In this document: in pieces, positions 1 through 11,034 of the stretch
How positions within the stretch are numbered: the first letter of the stretch is position 1
How the letters are laid out: every line of letters begins with the position of its first letter
Origin: Limonium bicolor
Taxonomy: Eukaryota > Streptophyta > Magnoliopsida > Caryophyllales > Plumbaginaceae
Direction of reading: 5' to 3'
Assembly (NCBI GenBank): GCA_023374045.1
Contig: CM041777.1
Span: 463,355,827 to 463,419,826, forward strand
Length of the DNA stretch: 64,000 nucleotides
Made by a program: the position numbers and the translations under genes
The notes under the pieces: generated by a model
Seen by the model: only the letters and a program-made list of their open reading frames with translations
Told to the model about the DNA's origin: nothing
Databases searched by the model: none

Positions 1-154
1 CTTTTTTTAAGGTGTATTAATGAATGAATGAATGTACAAGTAAGTATACCATTTAAGCTTGACATAAAAGAATATGACACAAAAAGGAAAAAAATACTTC
101 TTTTATTAATTGCCAAAAAGAATAACATCAACATCGAGTGTCACTTGAACTGCC

Positions 155-1798
155 TTAAAAGAATAAACAAAATAAACCAACTAAAAGACTACAAAAGAAA
201 AATAACTCCAAACAACTATGGAAGCAAAAAGAAAAAACAAACTCCTCGTGGTGCTCCGGCATGGGATTTCCAAAAATATTTCTGTGCTCCGAGAACTGAA
301 GCCCCTGGTCGATCAAGTCTTGAATCTTGTGCTGCAAGACTTTGCAATGGTCAGTGTCATGGCCGGGCAGCTGATGGAAGTGGAAGAATTGATTTGGATT
401 CTTGCCTAACTAGGTGATTCCCTATCGAGGTGAATGCGGATGTAGGATATTCTAATCCTGAAGCTTCTTTAGATCCTGGCTCAAAGGTTGGCCAATATCC
501 GTGAACTCACGTTAGTGGTAATCCTGCCTTGAAGGTGGCACTGCCCTGTAATTCCGCCCTTGGCCCCTTGGCTGCTGGATAGCAATCACCTTGCATTGCC
601 CCGTGTACTTCTGCGGTGCACCCTGAGTGTAGGCCGTCGTTGAGTACGAAGCTTTTGCCGGTTCAGATTTTGGGAACTTTGAGTTACTTCCAGACCCTCG
701 AGAATATCCAAGTTTCAAATCTCCCTTGTGGATTTTCTCCTCTAGCACGCCTACCTGGTCCATAAGCATATCAAAGCTTGAAAAATACATGTACTTTATC
801 TCGTCATTATATTATTTTTGCATGTTCTCAACTATCATGCGAATTTGCTTCTGTTCATCCATTCTAGTGGGCATACCTGCAGCCTTCCTCCTCTACCGTT
901 TGATGAAGTCGGACATATATTCGCTCTCCGTTTGGTGAGTGCCAGCGAGGTCAGGCCCAGTAAATCTCCAAATTTTTGCCATACTCAAAGTGGATCAGAA
1001 AAGCCTCACATACTTCCTCGTATGTCTTAGTGTTCATTTTTTGAGTTAGGTACCACCGTTGGGGGATTTCGTCCAAGTACCGAGCAAAGTCCTTAGCCTT
1101 TTGCATGTCGTTAAGTCTTAAGATATATATCTCTGATCGAACATAGCCAGGTGAATCTGAGGATCAGTAGAGCCCTTGTAGAGAGCAAGAGTCGGAAGTT
1201 TCAGCATAGGAGGTAGCTTAACGTCAATGTAAGATCCCATGGAGAGGTAGTCAAAACCTACAGGCTTACCAGCCTTTTCCATGCGCTCGATGCACTTTAA
1301 AGCCCTCTTGAATTCTGCTGCTAACTGGTTCCCGGAGGCACCATCTCCGTATCCTAACTGAGAGTCATGCCCTCCCACGGAAGTATTATCCATGCTGTAT
1401 AAGGGATTGACAAACCCTTGCACAGGCCTTTTGTGTCTTGCCGCCTCTAAGGACCTAATCTTATCATAGAGATCATTTGTTGCATCCGCGTCTCGGGCCT
1501 CCAAGGCTCTAACTGTAGCCTAATGCTTCTGTACCAAACTAGCCACTTGGTCCTCTCTACCTACCGGTGCTCCGGTAGCCTTATTTTGTGTTGTTGCATC
1601 CAGCACAGCCAACTTTTCCTCTAGCTTGGCAATTGTCTCCACATACTTATTTTTGATCGCCTGGACCGTTTCCTTCTACTTTAACTCGAAAACCTTCATG
1701 AGTTCCTTAATAGTAGCAAAACCTCTATTTCCCTCTTTGTTTGTTGATCCTCTTGCTCTTCGGGCAGAGCGATATCATCAGGGATATGGGTTGACATG
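155..1798 (-). pseudogene. gag of element A, broken
   Basis: Gag is the capsid/nucleocapsid precursor. Minus-strand fragments in changing frames give a start near 1798 (MSTHIPDD), a coiled-coil-like stretch, then a Ty3/gypsy capsid segment (LPTLALYKGSTDPQIHLAMF at about 1130-1190), a further capsid part around 1000-1090 (KAKDFARYLDEIP) and, near 250-370, a knuckle-like H..GHDTDHC segment followed by KIQDLIDQG, as seen in Tat/Ogre gag. Several frame changes and in-frame stops (for example around 1520 and 1690) show it is not functional as read. Confidence 0.75.
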
Positions 1799-2760
1799 TC
1801 TAATGAAACGGAGGTGATCTCAACTGGGTACAGTAATGGAGGGGGAGTAGGTAGTCGAACTAGACAACCAGAGCTTCTATCCCAACGCTTCTCTGAAATC
1901 TTGACTCACTGTTTTCCGGACTAAAGAGAAAAATGGATCATAATCCATTCTAAAATGGGCTTTATAGAAGGTGTAAACAAAATTCTTGTAGAAGCGAGGC
2001 CCCTAAGATTGTTTTGGCCAAAAAAGAAGACTGAAAGCCATGTTGTGGACATTGGGCCAAAAATTTCTAAGTAGTTCTGTTTGGACTAGAATTTTGGGTC
2101 GTAAGGTGTATGGGTATTTGAGGAAATATTCTTGTGGAGGAAGAAACACTTGGGGTAATAAGATGTATGGTTGGTTTGGACCAAACAGGTTAGAGGCCAT
2201 ATACAAGTATTGGGCCTAAAGTCCATGAAAGAAGAAATCATACAAGGAGGTTATGTAAATGTCCACACAAAACGATCTGGACCAACAGGTATGAATCGAT
2301 TCGGAGAGGTGCTCGGGACTTGGGCCCAAGTCACCACAAAGGAGTAGGGCTTGCACGCTATTCTCTTTGGGCTTCATCACTTTTTTTCACATCACCGTTT
2401 GGTGTGCGTCTACGGTCAGATCTTTGACTGACCAAACGTTAGCCTCGGTAAAGATATTGTCGAAGAGGTGCTAGGAGCTTAATCCTAGGTATCAAGGGGA
2501 TGTGGTTACATGACATCCTCCTCTTTTCCCTCACTCATTTATATCACCTAAGAAGGTGTGAGTCTCACACAGGGGTCGCCTAATGCGGGTCCCAGGGTGA
2601 AATCGGTTTGCGTGGACCCTCGCTCTCATATAATGCAAGATTGCAAGCAATAAAAGTGCACACGAAGGTAAATCAAACAAGATAATAAAAGTCGTAAATA
2701 ACATTTTTCAAGTTAAGCCCTCTTATCTTAAAATTAAACAAGTTAAAATTGAGAATAAAG
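1799..2760 (-). other. Untranslated leader of element A
   Basis: About 960 bases between the primer-binding site and the gag start. No convincing reading frame on either strand. A leader of this size is usual for Tat/Ogre elements. Confidence 0.5.
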
Positions 2761-2778
2761 TCCCCAACAGAGTCGCCA
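2761..2778 (-). promoter_or_regulatory. Primer-binding site of element A
   Basis: On the minus strand TGGCGACTCTGTTGGGGA begins 3 bases inside the LTR edge at 2782. This is where a host tRNA primes minus-strand DNA synthesis. The type matches Ogre/Tat elements (tRNA-Arg from memory, not checked). Confidence 0.7.
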
Positions 2779-2781
2779 GTC

Positions 2782-4500
2782 TGTGAGCCTCGGTTTTCAA
2801 ATCACTATCCCATGTTGAATCAAGTTGATTAGGGTCTGATCGGCTTCTAGGTCCACTTATAACCTAAGATTAATAACTATGTCATAAAGCATTAATTATT
2901 AAAACCTAATTTAGCTCACTGGAACCTATTTACAAGTCGCCACCTAATTTTAACCTATGGTAAATTAGGAAAGGTAGAGTTCGGGTCGGAGGCTTGATAT
3001 TCAACTTTTCCAGGTTCAAATTACTTTCACTGCCCTTCTAAGTTGTTTTTCCCCAACTTAGTTATTTACGGCTTATTACGAGATTGTTTTAACCTATGTG
3101 CGCATGTTTATGATTTTTTTTATTTTTTAACATATTTTGACAAAAATTAAAAGTGAAAAATGAAATTACCTAAAGTAGGGTTTCGAAAGTTGAATTAGGT
3201 CAAAATTAAACTATGTCCGCGGCTACGGACTTAATGTTTGAACCCACGGACTCCAATTAACCTAGATAATCAGAAAAGTTGAACTGTTAAGAAAATGAAA
3301 TTTCAAAAAGTCCGGGGTTTAATCCCTGCCGCCGTTCAGGGCTGTCCGTGGCCACGGCGGACTGGTCGTCTGGGACCCCGGACAGGCGGTCCGTAGGCAC
3401 GGACCAGCCACAGACGGTGGCGTTCTGGTAGTTCCCGGTGGTGTTTTCGGCTCAAATTTTATGGGTGAGCCTATGAGATTTTAAGCAAGTTACTGTTTGA
3501 AAGAATTTAATTTGACTGCAAATTAAGGTCGAAACTTAATGTATAAGTTATTAGATAGAAACGAAGAAAAATATTAATTCGGGAGCCAGAAAAGTTCGGT
3601 TTGATCCCAAATTTTGACAGAGAGTAATTAAAGTCAAAAGGAGTTAGAAAACTTGTTTTCTAACCTTTATATGCCTTCGAAATCGAGGTGATCCTTCACG
3701 TCGGGATTCTTTGGGAGCCTTGTTGGTGGTGGACTCGAAAGGATTTCAACCCGGGCTTCTGACTCCTTGTTGTTCTTGATGTTTTTCATGTTTTGGTCGT
3801 GTTTCGGTGAAGGTTTTATGATTGTTGATGTTGTGGCAGTTGAAAAAGGTGTTTAGATGGTTATTTTGGAAGGTTTTTGATGTGATTTCGGTGCTCGGGT
3901 GTGGAAAAACGTGAGCGGGTTGAGACAACTGTGAATTTTGACTGCTTAGGGTTCTTGTTGTTCTTTTTTTTCTCAAGGGTTAAGGTCTCTTTTATAGGCA
4001 TCACTAGAGATATAGTAAACTCGGTAAAAACCGAAGTTTCCGGGATTTGGACAAGTGATTTCTGGAATGAGTTTGGCTATGAAATTTTAACCATGTGTAG
4101 AGGAAGATATTTCTGATTTTTCCAAGGAGAAATTAGAATTTTCAGATAATGGAATATTTTTAAATTCAATTTCTCGTCACATTCAATCAAAAATTACTAG
4201 AAAATTATTGGAAATTCAAAATTCTAAAGACATTATACTCTAAATGTCATCGTCTATCATGTATTAAAATTTTAAAGCGTTCTGAGTTGATTTGAGTCAT
4301 TTTCAGAGGAGAGAGAAAGCTTACGGGGTGGCTTAGAAGCCCTAAAAATTACGAAAACGCCCCTCGGGAGGACTAAGCTGTCACTAACACTCCGGAACGC
4401 GCCGATCGAACCGAGATTCCTCATCATTTGACTAGAATACCCTTTACAACACTTATGCCTTAGAGACTCTACTCCGGGGGGTGAAATTTTGGGTATAACA
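2782..4500 (-). repeat. 5' LTR of element A (1,719 bp)
   Basis: Bounded by the primer site on one side and by element B gag on the other. Minus-strand ends are TG...CA (TGTTATACCC... and ...GAGGCTCACA). It contains a GC-rich palindrome cluster at 3310-3425. Confidence 0.75.
3310..3425. repeat. GC-rich palindrome cluster in LTR of A
   Basis: Overlapping self-complementary words built on TCCGTGGCCACGGCGGA, CCCCGGACAGGCGGTCCG and GTAGGCACGGACC lie within about 115 bases. The surrounding LTR is AT-rich, so the cluster stands out by base composition. Confidence 0.6.
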
Positions 4501-4740
4501 ACTAGCCTCCTGTGGGTCACCACTAGCATCAAAGGAAGACGGCTTCAGCTTTAGAAACTCCTGCAGCGCCTTCACATTGCTGCCACCACTACTGCCAGCT
4601 CTAGCTACTGGCCCTGCAGCGGTACCCACGGTCTGAAGTACCTAGGTCACCATCTGCTGCACAATATCGGCGATGTCTCCCTGTGGAGGCTCGCACTGCT
4701 ATTCGTGGTGGCACACTGAGAAAACAAACACTGAGTTGAT
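4501..4740 (-). pseudogene. gag N-terminal fragment of element B
   Basis: Minus-strand translation gives a Gln/Ala-rich start, a short Gly/Ser stretch and then LKLKPSSFDASGDPQEAS, the typical entry into a Ty3/gypsy capsid domain (F-D-x-x-x-D-P-x-x-A). It stops at 4500 where element A begins. One in-frame stop lies near 4645. Fragment only. Confidence 0.7.
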
Positions 4741-4825
4741 CAGAAACCATCAAACCCTCAAATAGTAGAAATCACAGAGCCCAAACATGGAGACACACCC
4801 ACAATACCAGAAAATGTCAAACATG

Positions 4826-4837
4826 ACTTTGATACCA
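4826..4837 (-). promoter_or_regulatory. Primer-binding site of element B (tRNA-iMet type)
   Basis: Minus strand TGGTATCAAAGT lies 5 bases from the LTR edge at 4843. It resembles the initiator-tRNA-Met site TGGTATCAGAGC with one substitution in the first ten bases. Confidence 0.7.
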
Positions 4838-4842
4838 CTAAA

Positions 4843-6786
4843 TGAAACGACCCCAAAACTAGGCTAGTTTTGAGATCGTTACACGCCACGTATATATTAC
4901 GTAACAACACAAGACTCTAAACGCATGCGAACTCAAAACCGAAATAGGAATGCTTGTATTAATGAAATCATAAGTTTACAAGATACAAATATCCGAAAGA
5001 AACATAACTGAAACAAAGGCCCGAAGGCTACAAAGGATCAGCAACATCTAGCGCCAAATACATAATCAGTAAATGAAAACCTAAAGCTAAACTCCAAAAT
5101 CATAATGAGACCCTTCGCTTGGTCAATTTACAATGTATATATATGGAAAGGGGTGAGCAACCACAACTCAGTAAGTAGCAAACTTCATCAAAGAAGTATG
5201 CTTAAAATAGTTAACAGAGCACGAAATAGAATTAGAGAGATAGCAGAGCAGAAGTTCCACAAACAAATCAGAGGAGAAGAACTAACGAAATCAGATATAA
5301 CAGAAGTGTAAATCACATGCTCAAATCAAACTTCAGAACCGAATCACAAGTGGGACACTAGTAACCATCTAACACATAAGAAGGGCAATCACTAAGGCCC
5401 TATGGATCCGTAGACCCCTCATCAGAAGCCGTAGAAACAACTATGGACCCGTCGGTCACTAAACATCCTAGGGAAACCCAAAGGAACAAAATACAGAAGG
5501 ATGTCCTACGCAGCATGCTACGGGATAGCCAGACCCAACCATCCACGGCTCATAAGCTAAGTAACTAGATCCCAAAATTAAATAATTAAATGCACTGATC
5601 AAAAGCGTTTAAGCAAGCATAACACATGTGCAAAACTCTTATTCACACTTACGGGAATACAATCCCGCAAACAGAAGTCAAAACGGAGCTCAAACAAGCA
5701 TTTTTGGCAAAAATAGATGCGCGTCCAAACCGGCATGTCCAGACACATGCCGAGAGCAAATCATAAAGATGTCCGGACTTGCGTCTAGGCTTGCAAGACC
5801 GAACATAAGTATGAAAAATTCATTCGTGGTAACGTACGGACATGTGTCCGAACATGTCGGACACATGCCGAGAGTTAAAACAGAATTATGTCCGGACTTG
5901 TGTCCGGGCTTTCAAGTCCGGACATAATCCAAAATTGAAACCCAAAACTCGTCCTCACACTCCGTTCGAACATACATGTCCGAACAGAAGTCCGGACACG
6001 TTCAAATCTCAGAAAAACAGAAAGCGCCAGACCCCATGTTCGGACACCACAAAAACTAGAGTTTCAGAAACAGCAAAGAACACAACAGGAATGCCACAAA
6101 ACAACATCAAATTCACAAACAATTCATAGCAAAAATAGTGTAGCACCATGGGGGTTTTCTATCTCTAAACAGCGCCAAATCATAAGGAAAATTGCTCACA
6201 AACAACACAATTTTGCACAATCGGAAACTCAATTCGGAAGCACCCCATGGGTGAACATATATCCTCAAATCCATTCACCACTTACTTAATTCGGAGCGCA
6301 GAATAATCTCCACCAAAACCAACTAAAAACCAATCGAAACCATAGACAGGAGATGAGCACAACACCGCTGAATTCAGCAATCAAACCAAGTCCCAAAATC
6401 AGAAAAAACTTCCCAAAACAAGAGCAACATCAATCCGAAACTGCAGACAAACCTGAGATAGACGGAGAGAGCACACATGAGCGAAGTAGGAGACAAATCG
6501 ATCAAAACGCAGAAGCAAACCAGACCAAAATCAGAGAAGACACTAGAAGAAGAGAAGAGAAAAGAACCAACCAAAGCACTCAGACAAACAAGAAACTGGC
6601 AAGGGAAAGAATGAGAACGGAAAAAGAATAAGGAATTCTTTTTCCTTATAAAAAGTCCTTACCAAAATAATAAAAAGAGGAAAAGACCTCCTTATCCTCC
6701 TCTTCTTCTCAAATGATCAAGGAGTCCTAAATGTCATAAAGTACATAATATAAGATATAAAATGTAATCCAAGTTATAACATTACA
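4843..6786 (-). repeat. 5' LTR of element B (right edge uncertain)
   Basis: The 3' edge on the minus strand is ...GGGGTCGTTTCA, next to the primer site. The LTR holds a palindrome cluster at 5720-6005. No second copy is in the window, so the outer edge is an estimate. Confidence 0.55.
5720..6005. repeat. TCCGGAC palindrome cluster in LTR of B
   Basis: Repeated self-complementary words such as TCCGGACTTGTGTCCGGGC and GGACATGTGTCCGAACATG. The core is almost the same as in the LTRs of element C although the two LTRs otherwise differ. Confidence 0.7.
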
Positions 6787-6817
6787 AAATGCCGCCAAAA
6801 TAATCTTGACACCAAAG

Positions 6818-6944
6818 ACTATAAAGAACGGTTACCTGTGATAAGCGTTCATTATAGCTACTATAAAGAACACTTTATGTTGTATATGTTATTTGACATT
6901 TAGCTACAGAGGTATATAGAACTCTTATAAAGCGTTCTTTATAG
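6818..6944. repeat. Possible small inverted-repeat (MITE-like) element
   Basis: ACTATAAAGAACG at 6818 is matched by the reverse complement CGTTCTTTATAG at 6933. A further ACTATAAAGAAC lies between them. Length about 127 bp. No clear target duplication was found, so the class is open. Confidence 0.3.
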
Positions 6945-7339
6945 CCTAAATAAGCGTTTTTTTCACCAATGAGTATGAACACTTAGCTATTGTTTTTTTA
7001 AATTAGTGAATTAATTCAAATATGAGGAACGTAAAGTTTTTGGTGTGGTGTATTGAGGTATTGTTCTGGACCTAGCTTCTCTAAGTAGACTATTACTGAA
7101 CCCTGCTCAAACTAGCGTTGTCTTAGGAGATTGTTGAAATGTCAAATATAATAATCTACCCTAGATATCTGGAGTGTGATAGATAAATAATTAATAACAA
7201 TAAGAACGTTGGGAATTAGTGATAAAACCAGAGCCTAAATATTTGGTTGTTAAGTTTATAAAATTCAGATAATATAATATCATCAATAACCTGTTAAATT
7301 AGAGTGATATTACAAAATAAGTGTAACTAAGGAATTGAA
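6945..7339. other. AT-rich spacer, no feature seen
   Basis: No reading frame, repeat or recognisable element end was found between the inverted-repeat unit and the tandem repeat that hosts element K. Confidence 0.4.
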
Positions 7340-7487
7340 AAATCTAGATCAAGCTTCTCGGTCGTCTTCATTCTCTTCATTCACGGTAATTTTGCAACCC
7401 TGGTGAACATTATACATGCTCTGCTCCTCTCTTCATTCTCTTTTTGTGTAGAGATTGGAACTGCTGCATCACTCGGACACCAGATTG
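7340..7487 (+). repeat. First unit of a ~167-bp tandem repeat, split by element K
   Basis: Shares blocks with two units at 47798-48131: CACGGTAATTTTGCAA, ACATGCT.TGC, CTTCATTC, GGAACT.CTGCATCACTC and CAGATTG. The copia element K inserted after GATTG here, separating this unit from the other two. Confidence 0.6.
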
Positions 7488-7803
7488 TGTCAGATTCAGG
7501 CGGAAACAGTGAATAACATCTTTGCATTGAAGATCAAATAGAGAACAAGAACGTTTGTTACAGAGAGTCGAAGAAGAACCATAACCCCAACTCTCAGTAA
7601 TTAAGAGAGAATGTACTGCTATCTTTCTTAGAAGAAGATGAATACTACTATAGAGGTGAGTTTAGTACCGGTTGTGTGCAAGTCACGTGACTGCGGTACT
7701 GAACTCACATTACAGATATATGGAATGAAAAATTACAAATATAATGTTCCTATAATACACTCTAACAAAGTACGGAATGTAATTCCTATAATACACCCTA
7801 ACA
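7488..7803 (-). repeat. 3' LTR of element K
   Basis: 316 bp, TG...CA ends, matched by 47477-47792. Confidence 0.9.
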
Positions 7804-7815
7804 CCCCCCCTTCAA
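7804..7815 (-). promoter_or_regulatory. Polypurine tract of element K
   Basis: On the minus strand TTGAAGGGGGGG directly precedes the 3' LTR; it primes plus-strand synthesis. Confidence 0.7.
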
Positions 7816-7959
7816 AGAGTACAATTTGTACTACTAGAAGATGAATTTGCAAGTGTGGAGTGCATCATTCATGGATTGCGGTATGAGTTGTACTCTTTGT
7901 ACTGCTGTGGACGTTTCAGCCACTGTGATCCTGTTGTTGTAATCCCAAAGAATTAAAAG

Positions 7960-8374
7960 AGTCACGGTAGGTTTGACCTGCTATTGACTTGGTCATTACG
8001 TCCACCAATTGATGATTACTCGGAACGTGTTGTACCTGTATCAAACCACCCGGCAGTTTCTCACGCACAAAATGGCAGTCTAATTCAATGTGTTTAGTTC
8101 GTTCATGGGAAACGGGGTTTTTGGCTATGTGGATAGCAGCTAAATTATCGCATTTTCATGGGATTGGGGTGATGTTTTCAATGCCTAATTCATTTAATAA
8201 TCTACTTAACTAACTCAAATCTGCTGTAACTTGTCTCATGGCCCTATACTCTGCTTCAGCAGAGGAAAGGGCAACCGAGGCCTGTTTCTTAGATTTCCAG
8301 CTGAGGGGGTAGCCTCCCAAGAGGATATAGTAGCCTGATATTGATCTTCTTGTGATTGGACATGATGCCCAATC
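7960..8374 (-). pseudogene. Copia pol 3' end of K (RNase H), broken
   Basis: Minus-strand pieces give [27 protein letters not shown] and [10 protein letters not shown], then after a stop near 8213 [16 protein letters not shown] and a final LTKS-like end. These are the copia RNase H signatures (catalytic D and E region, SSAEAEY). The 5' side is cut at 8374 by solo LTR D; RT continues beyond D at 39522. Confidence 0.85.
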
Positions 8375-8967
8375 TGTAACACCCCAATTCATAAAGCCAT
8401 ACATATCTCATAAACCTTCATTCACTTATATTAACTTTGCAGCGGATTTCTTACAACATTTGGTGTTACCGCCGTTAGTCACCCACGTGACCAACTAGGC
8501 ATACTAAAATCTCCAAGATCTAGCTACGGTCTGATGGACCCGAAAAAACCGAACATTAGTACTTACAAGCCTTAACCAATTACATAACAATCTTACAATT
8601 TCCTTACGTCCTATACAACTTACTAACACTAGTTACCATACGAGAGTACATGCACAACTCGTAGGTCATACTTAAACCCGTAATACGTCTACTGATAAGT
8701 GTCCAAATGAGCATGTTTTATAGGTGTATTTCATATATTATGTTAGCACTTTTCTTGCTCATTTCTCCACTTCGGTTAGTTTTCCTCTAGTTTATGTTTT
8801 ATTATTATCTCACAAATTTATTGGTTAAACATGAGGAAAACCAATCTGGGAGCAAAGTAGACGAAGAGACGAACGCATAGACACAAACGGCTCAGAAAAC
8901 GGAGTCCAAACGAAGAATCTAGAGCCGGTCAAAGTTCGTAGAAGAAAATAAGTCATGAACACACATG

Positions 8968-9135
8968 CAACCGCATGGGGGGAGGCGGACACTTAGGCGG
9001 ACAACACACATACAACCGCATGCCGTTAGGCGGACAGACACGAGGACACACATAAGGTGTCCGCATGAAGCTAGGCGGACAGCAAGGCGGACGCCTTTGT
9101 GTCCGCATAACCAGACGCGGACAGCCACGCGGACA
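8968..9135. repeat. AGGCGGAC palindrome/repeat cluster in U3 of E
   Basis: About nine GCGGAC copies with inverted GTCCGC copies and two ACAACCGCATG words in 170 bases, upstream of the TATA box. The second LTR carries the same cluster at 17801-17969. Confidence 0.8.
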
Positions 9136-9325
9136 TGACTAAAAATCAACGCGACAGTTTTCTTCTTCGCGCGACTGTCTGCAACTTGATTCTGCCATAT
9201 CCATCTACTCCGAGCGGCGCCTACCTTATTTCCTTCACGCGTCTCCAGCTCTGTCCCCTGCAATTAATGAGCAATCAATGAGCAATCAATCTGCAATCAA
9301 TTCTTCTCTGCCTCTTCCCTTCTTC

Positions 9326-9333
9326 TATATAAA
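9326..9333 (+). promoter_or_regulatory. TATA box of Athila LTR (5' copy)
   Basis: TATATAAA in the context CTATATAAACCCAGCACC, as in the 3' LTR (18149) and element F (63370). It marks the U3/R border of these LTRs. Confidence 0.7.
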
Positions 9334-10332
9334 CCCAGCACCTGCAACCTTAAACAGGCGTACGGAGAAAACCAGAAAATCAGACCATCGCTCACCACAA
9401 TTACCAGTCGCTTCCATTAATTCTCTCCCGTGCACCACAACACATCATTCAGTCCCCAGAACTCAAACACTCCAAATCACTCATTCCACACACAATATCA
9501 TACGTACACGCTTCATTCTTCGTTCTCTTCATTTCTCCATTCACCATCCTCACCTCCATTACTCCGTATCATTTTTACGTCCAACCTCTGTCTGACTTAT
9601 TACCAGTTAATATGTCAGGCTAAGGAGGATTTGCTCCGGGCGAAGGTTTAGCTGTAGTCTGTTTAATTATGTAATCAATATTTCTACCGGTTAAAATAAA
9701 TACAGTTTGTTACGTTTAAAGTTTACCTCTCGCCATTTTAATAAATTACATGAATTTATTAAAATGCTTTACAAAGTCTATTTTGATCAGACCGGTGATA
9801 AATAGACAGGTTAATTAAGCTGTAAATCTGGAGAAAGCTTATTATGATTTAATAAGTTAGTATTTTCAGATGCAATTATAATTCCTCGAATTTAATGTCC
9901 GTTTACATAAGTTTTGCTCGAACCTGGATTAGACCGAGCATTTTCTGGTAAACGAGTTCTTATGAGTCTATGACTTAGTCCTTAAGATAACAACAGGAAT
10001 TTTGCCAAACTATTAAAATAAACCGGTAGAGATAGCATAATTAATCAGATTATACAAACCTGAACCCGGAGTTCCGTTTAATTCATCTGCACTCAGTTAT
10101 CTTATCTGCTATTTAACTTTTACAAAACAAGTCAATTATCCCCCCTTTGTGACAAGCTTAGGTATTATTTTATCTCGCTATAAGTCCCACGGTTTGACCC
10201 CGGCCGCTTCTGTTTTACTATACTACTGCGACCGGGTTTTATTTTCAGCCCGACGGATATTTTGAGTATTAATTTATTTCTTTTATTATTAATACACCAG
10301 TTCTAACCACTCACGATATACAGTCTGCAAAA

Positions 10333-10350
10333 TGGCGCCGTTGCCGGGGA
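10333..10350 (+). promoter_or_regulatory. Primer-binding site of element E (tRNA-Asp type)
   Basis: TGGCGCCGTTGCCGGGGA, 3 bases after the LTR. Complementary to the 3' end of plant tRNA-Asp, the usual Athila primer. Confidence 0.9.
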
Positions 10351-10439
10351 CTTGATTTAATCTAGTCCCTAAGCCCCGGATAATTCACCTGTTATATTAT
10401 AATAATCTGTTAATATTATTGTTGTTAATCTAATTTCGG

Positions 10440-10690
10440 ACATCTGACTTCGGACATTTGACTTCTGACATCTGACTTCTGACATCTGACTTCTAACATC
10501 TTAATATTATTGTCATTTATATTATTGTCATTTAATTTCCATTGTCCTTAATTTTCTGTCTCTAACTATTAACTTCAAATTTCCAGTATACTAACTACTA
10601 ACTTAAAATTTCTGTCATTTCAATTTTCTGTCATTTCTTTCCATTGTCTCTAACTACTAACTTATAATTTCTGTCAATTAATTCCTAACA
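10440..10690 (+). repeat. Short tandem repeats in leader of E
   Basis: Repeats of TCTGACTTCTGACA (10440-10500) and then of CTAACTACTAACTTA..ATTTCTGTCA (10560-10690), lying between the primer site and gag. Confidence 0.65.
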
Positions 10691-11034
10691 TTTTTATTCA
10701 TTCTAACTCATAACGAGTTTCTTTTCTCTGTTTTGAGTGGTGTGCCTTTTACCAGGTCAACACAGCCTCCCGAAAATATTAATAATCACACGGTTGGTTA
10801 TATCCAGAGATCGAGAGAACCCTTTCGCCCTCAGGCAGAACCGAACTCAACAAAACATTACCACCACAGTGATAGAATCTGACCCGGAAGCTGACATGGC
10901 ATTACACCAGCACAGTTCGAAACATCAACAGGCCGTCAAATCTAGGACAACAGCCTGCCATCATCCTTCCTCACCTTAGCCCATCCGAATACGATGAGTG
11001 GCAGAAGCTGAAGCCATATCATCAGATCCGATGT

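Larger units (their letters stand above)
1..4500 (-). mobile_element. Element A: Tat/Ogre-like Ty3/gypsy retrotransposon, 3' part outside window
   Basis: On the minus strand the order is 5' LTR (4500-2782), primer-binding site, a leader of about 1 kb, then a broken gag running off towards position 1. The LTR starts TGTTATACCC and ends CA on the minus strand. The primer site starts TGGCGACTC, a type I associate with Ogre/Tat elements. Protease, RT and integrase, and the other LTR, lie beyond the left edge, so the target duplication cannot be tested; the candidate on this side is ACTAG at 4501-4505. A sits inside the gag of element B. Confidence 0.8.
4501..6786 (-). mobile_element. Element B: Ty3/gypsy remnant (gag start plus 5' LTR)
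   Basis: Minus-strand order is LTR (about 6786-4843), primer-binding site (4837-4826), leader, then the first part of gag, which is cut at 4500 by element A. The rest of B lies beyond A, outside the window. The right LTR edge is uncertain; 6786 is chosen because the minus strand there begins TGTAATG. Confidence 0.65.
8693..10329 (+). repeat. 5' LTR of Athila element E (1,637 bp)
   Basis: Direct repeat of 17528-19153 with about ten substitutions and a few short indels, one being an 11-bp duplication (AATGAGCAATC) near 9270. Contains a U3 palindrome cluster and a TATA box. Confidence 0.95.

Noticed and set aside
8919..9263. 114-codon minus-strand frame, also at 17753-18097
   Set aside because: Both lie in the two LTRs of E over the AGGCGGAC cluster; composition-driven and without family signature.
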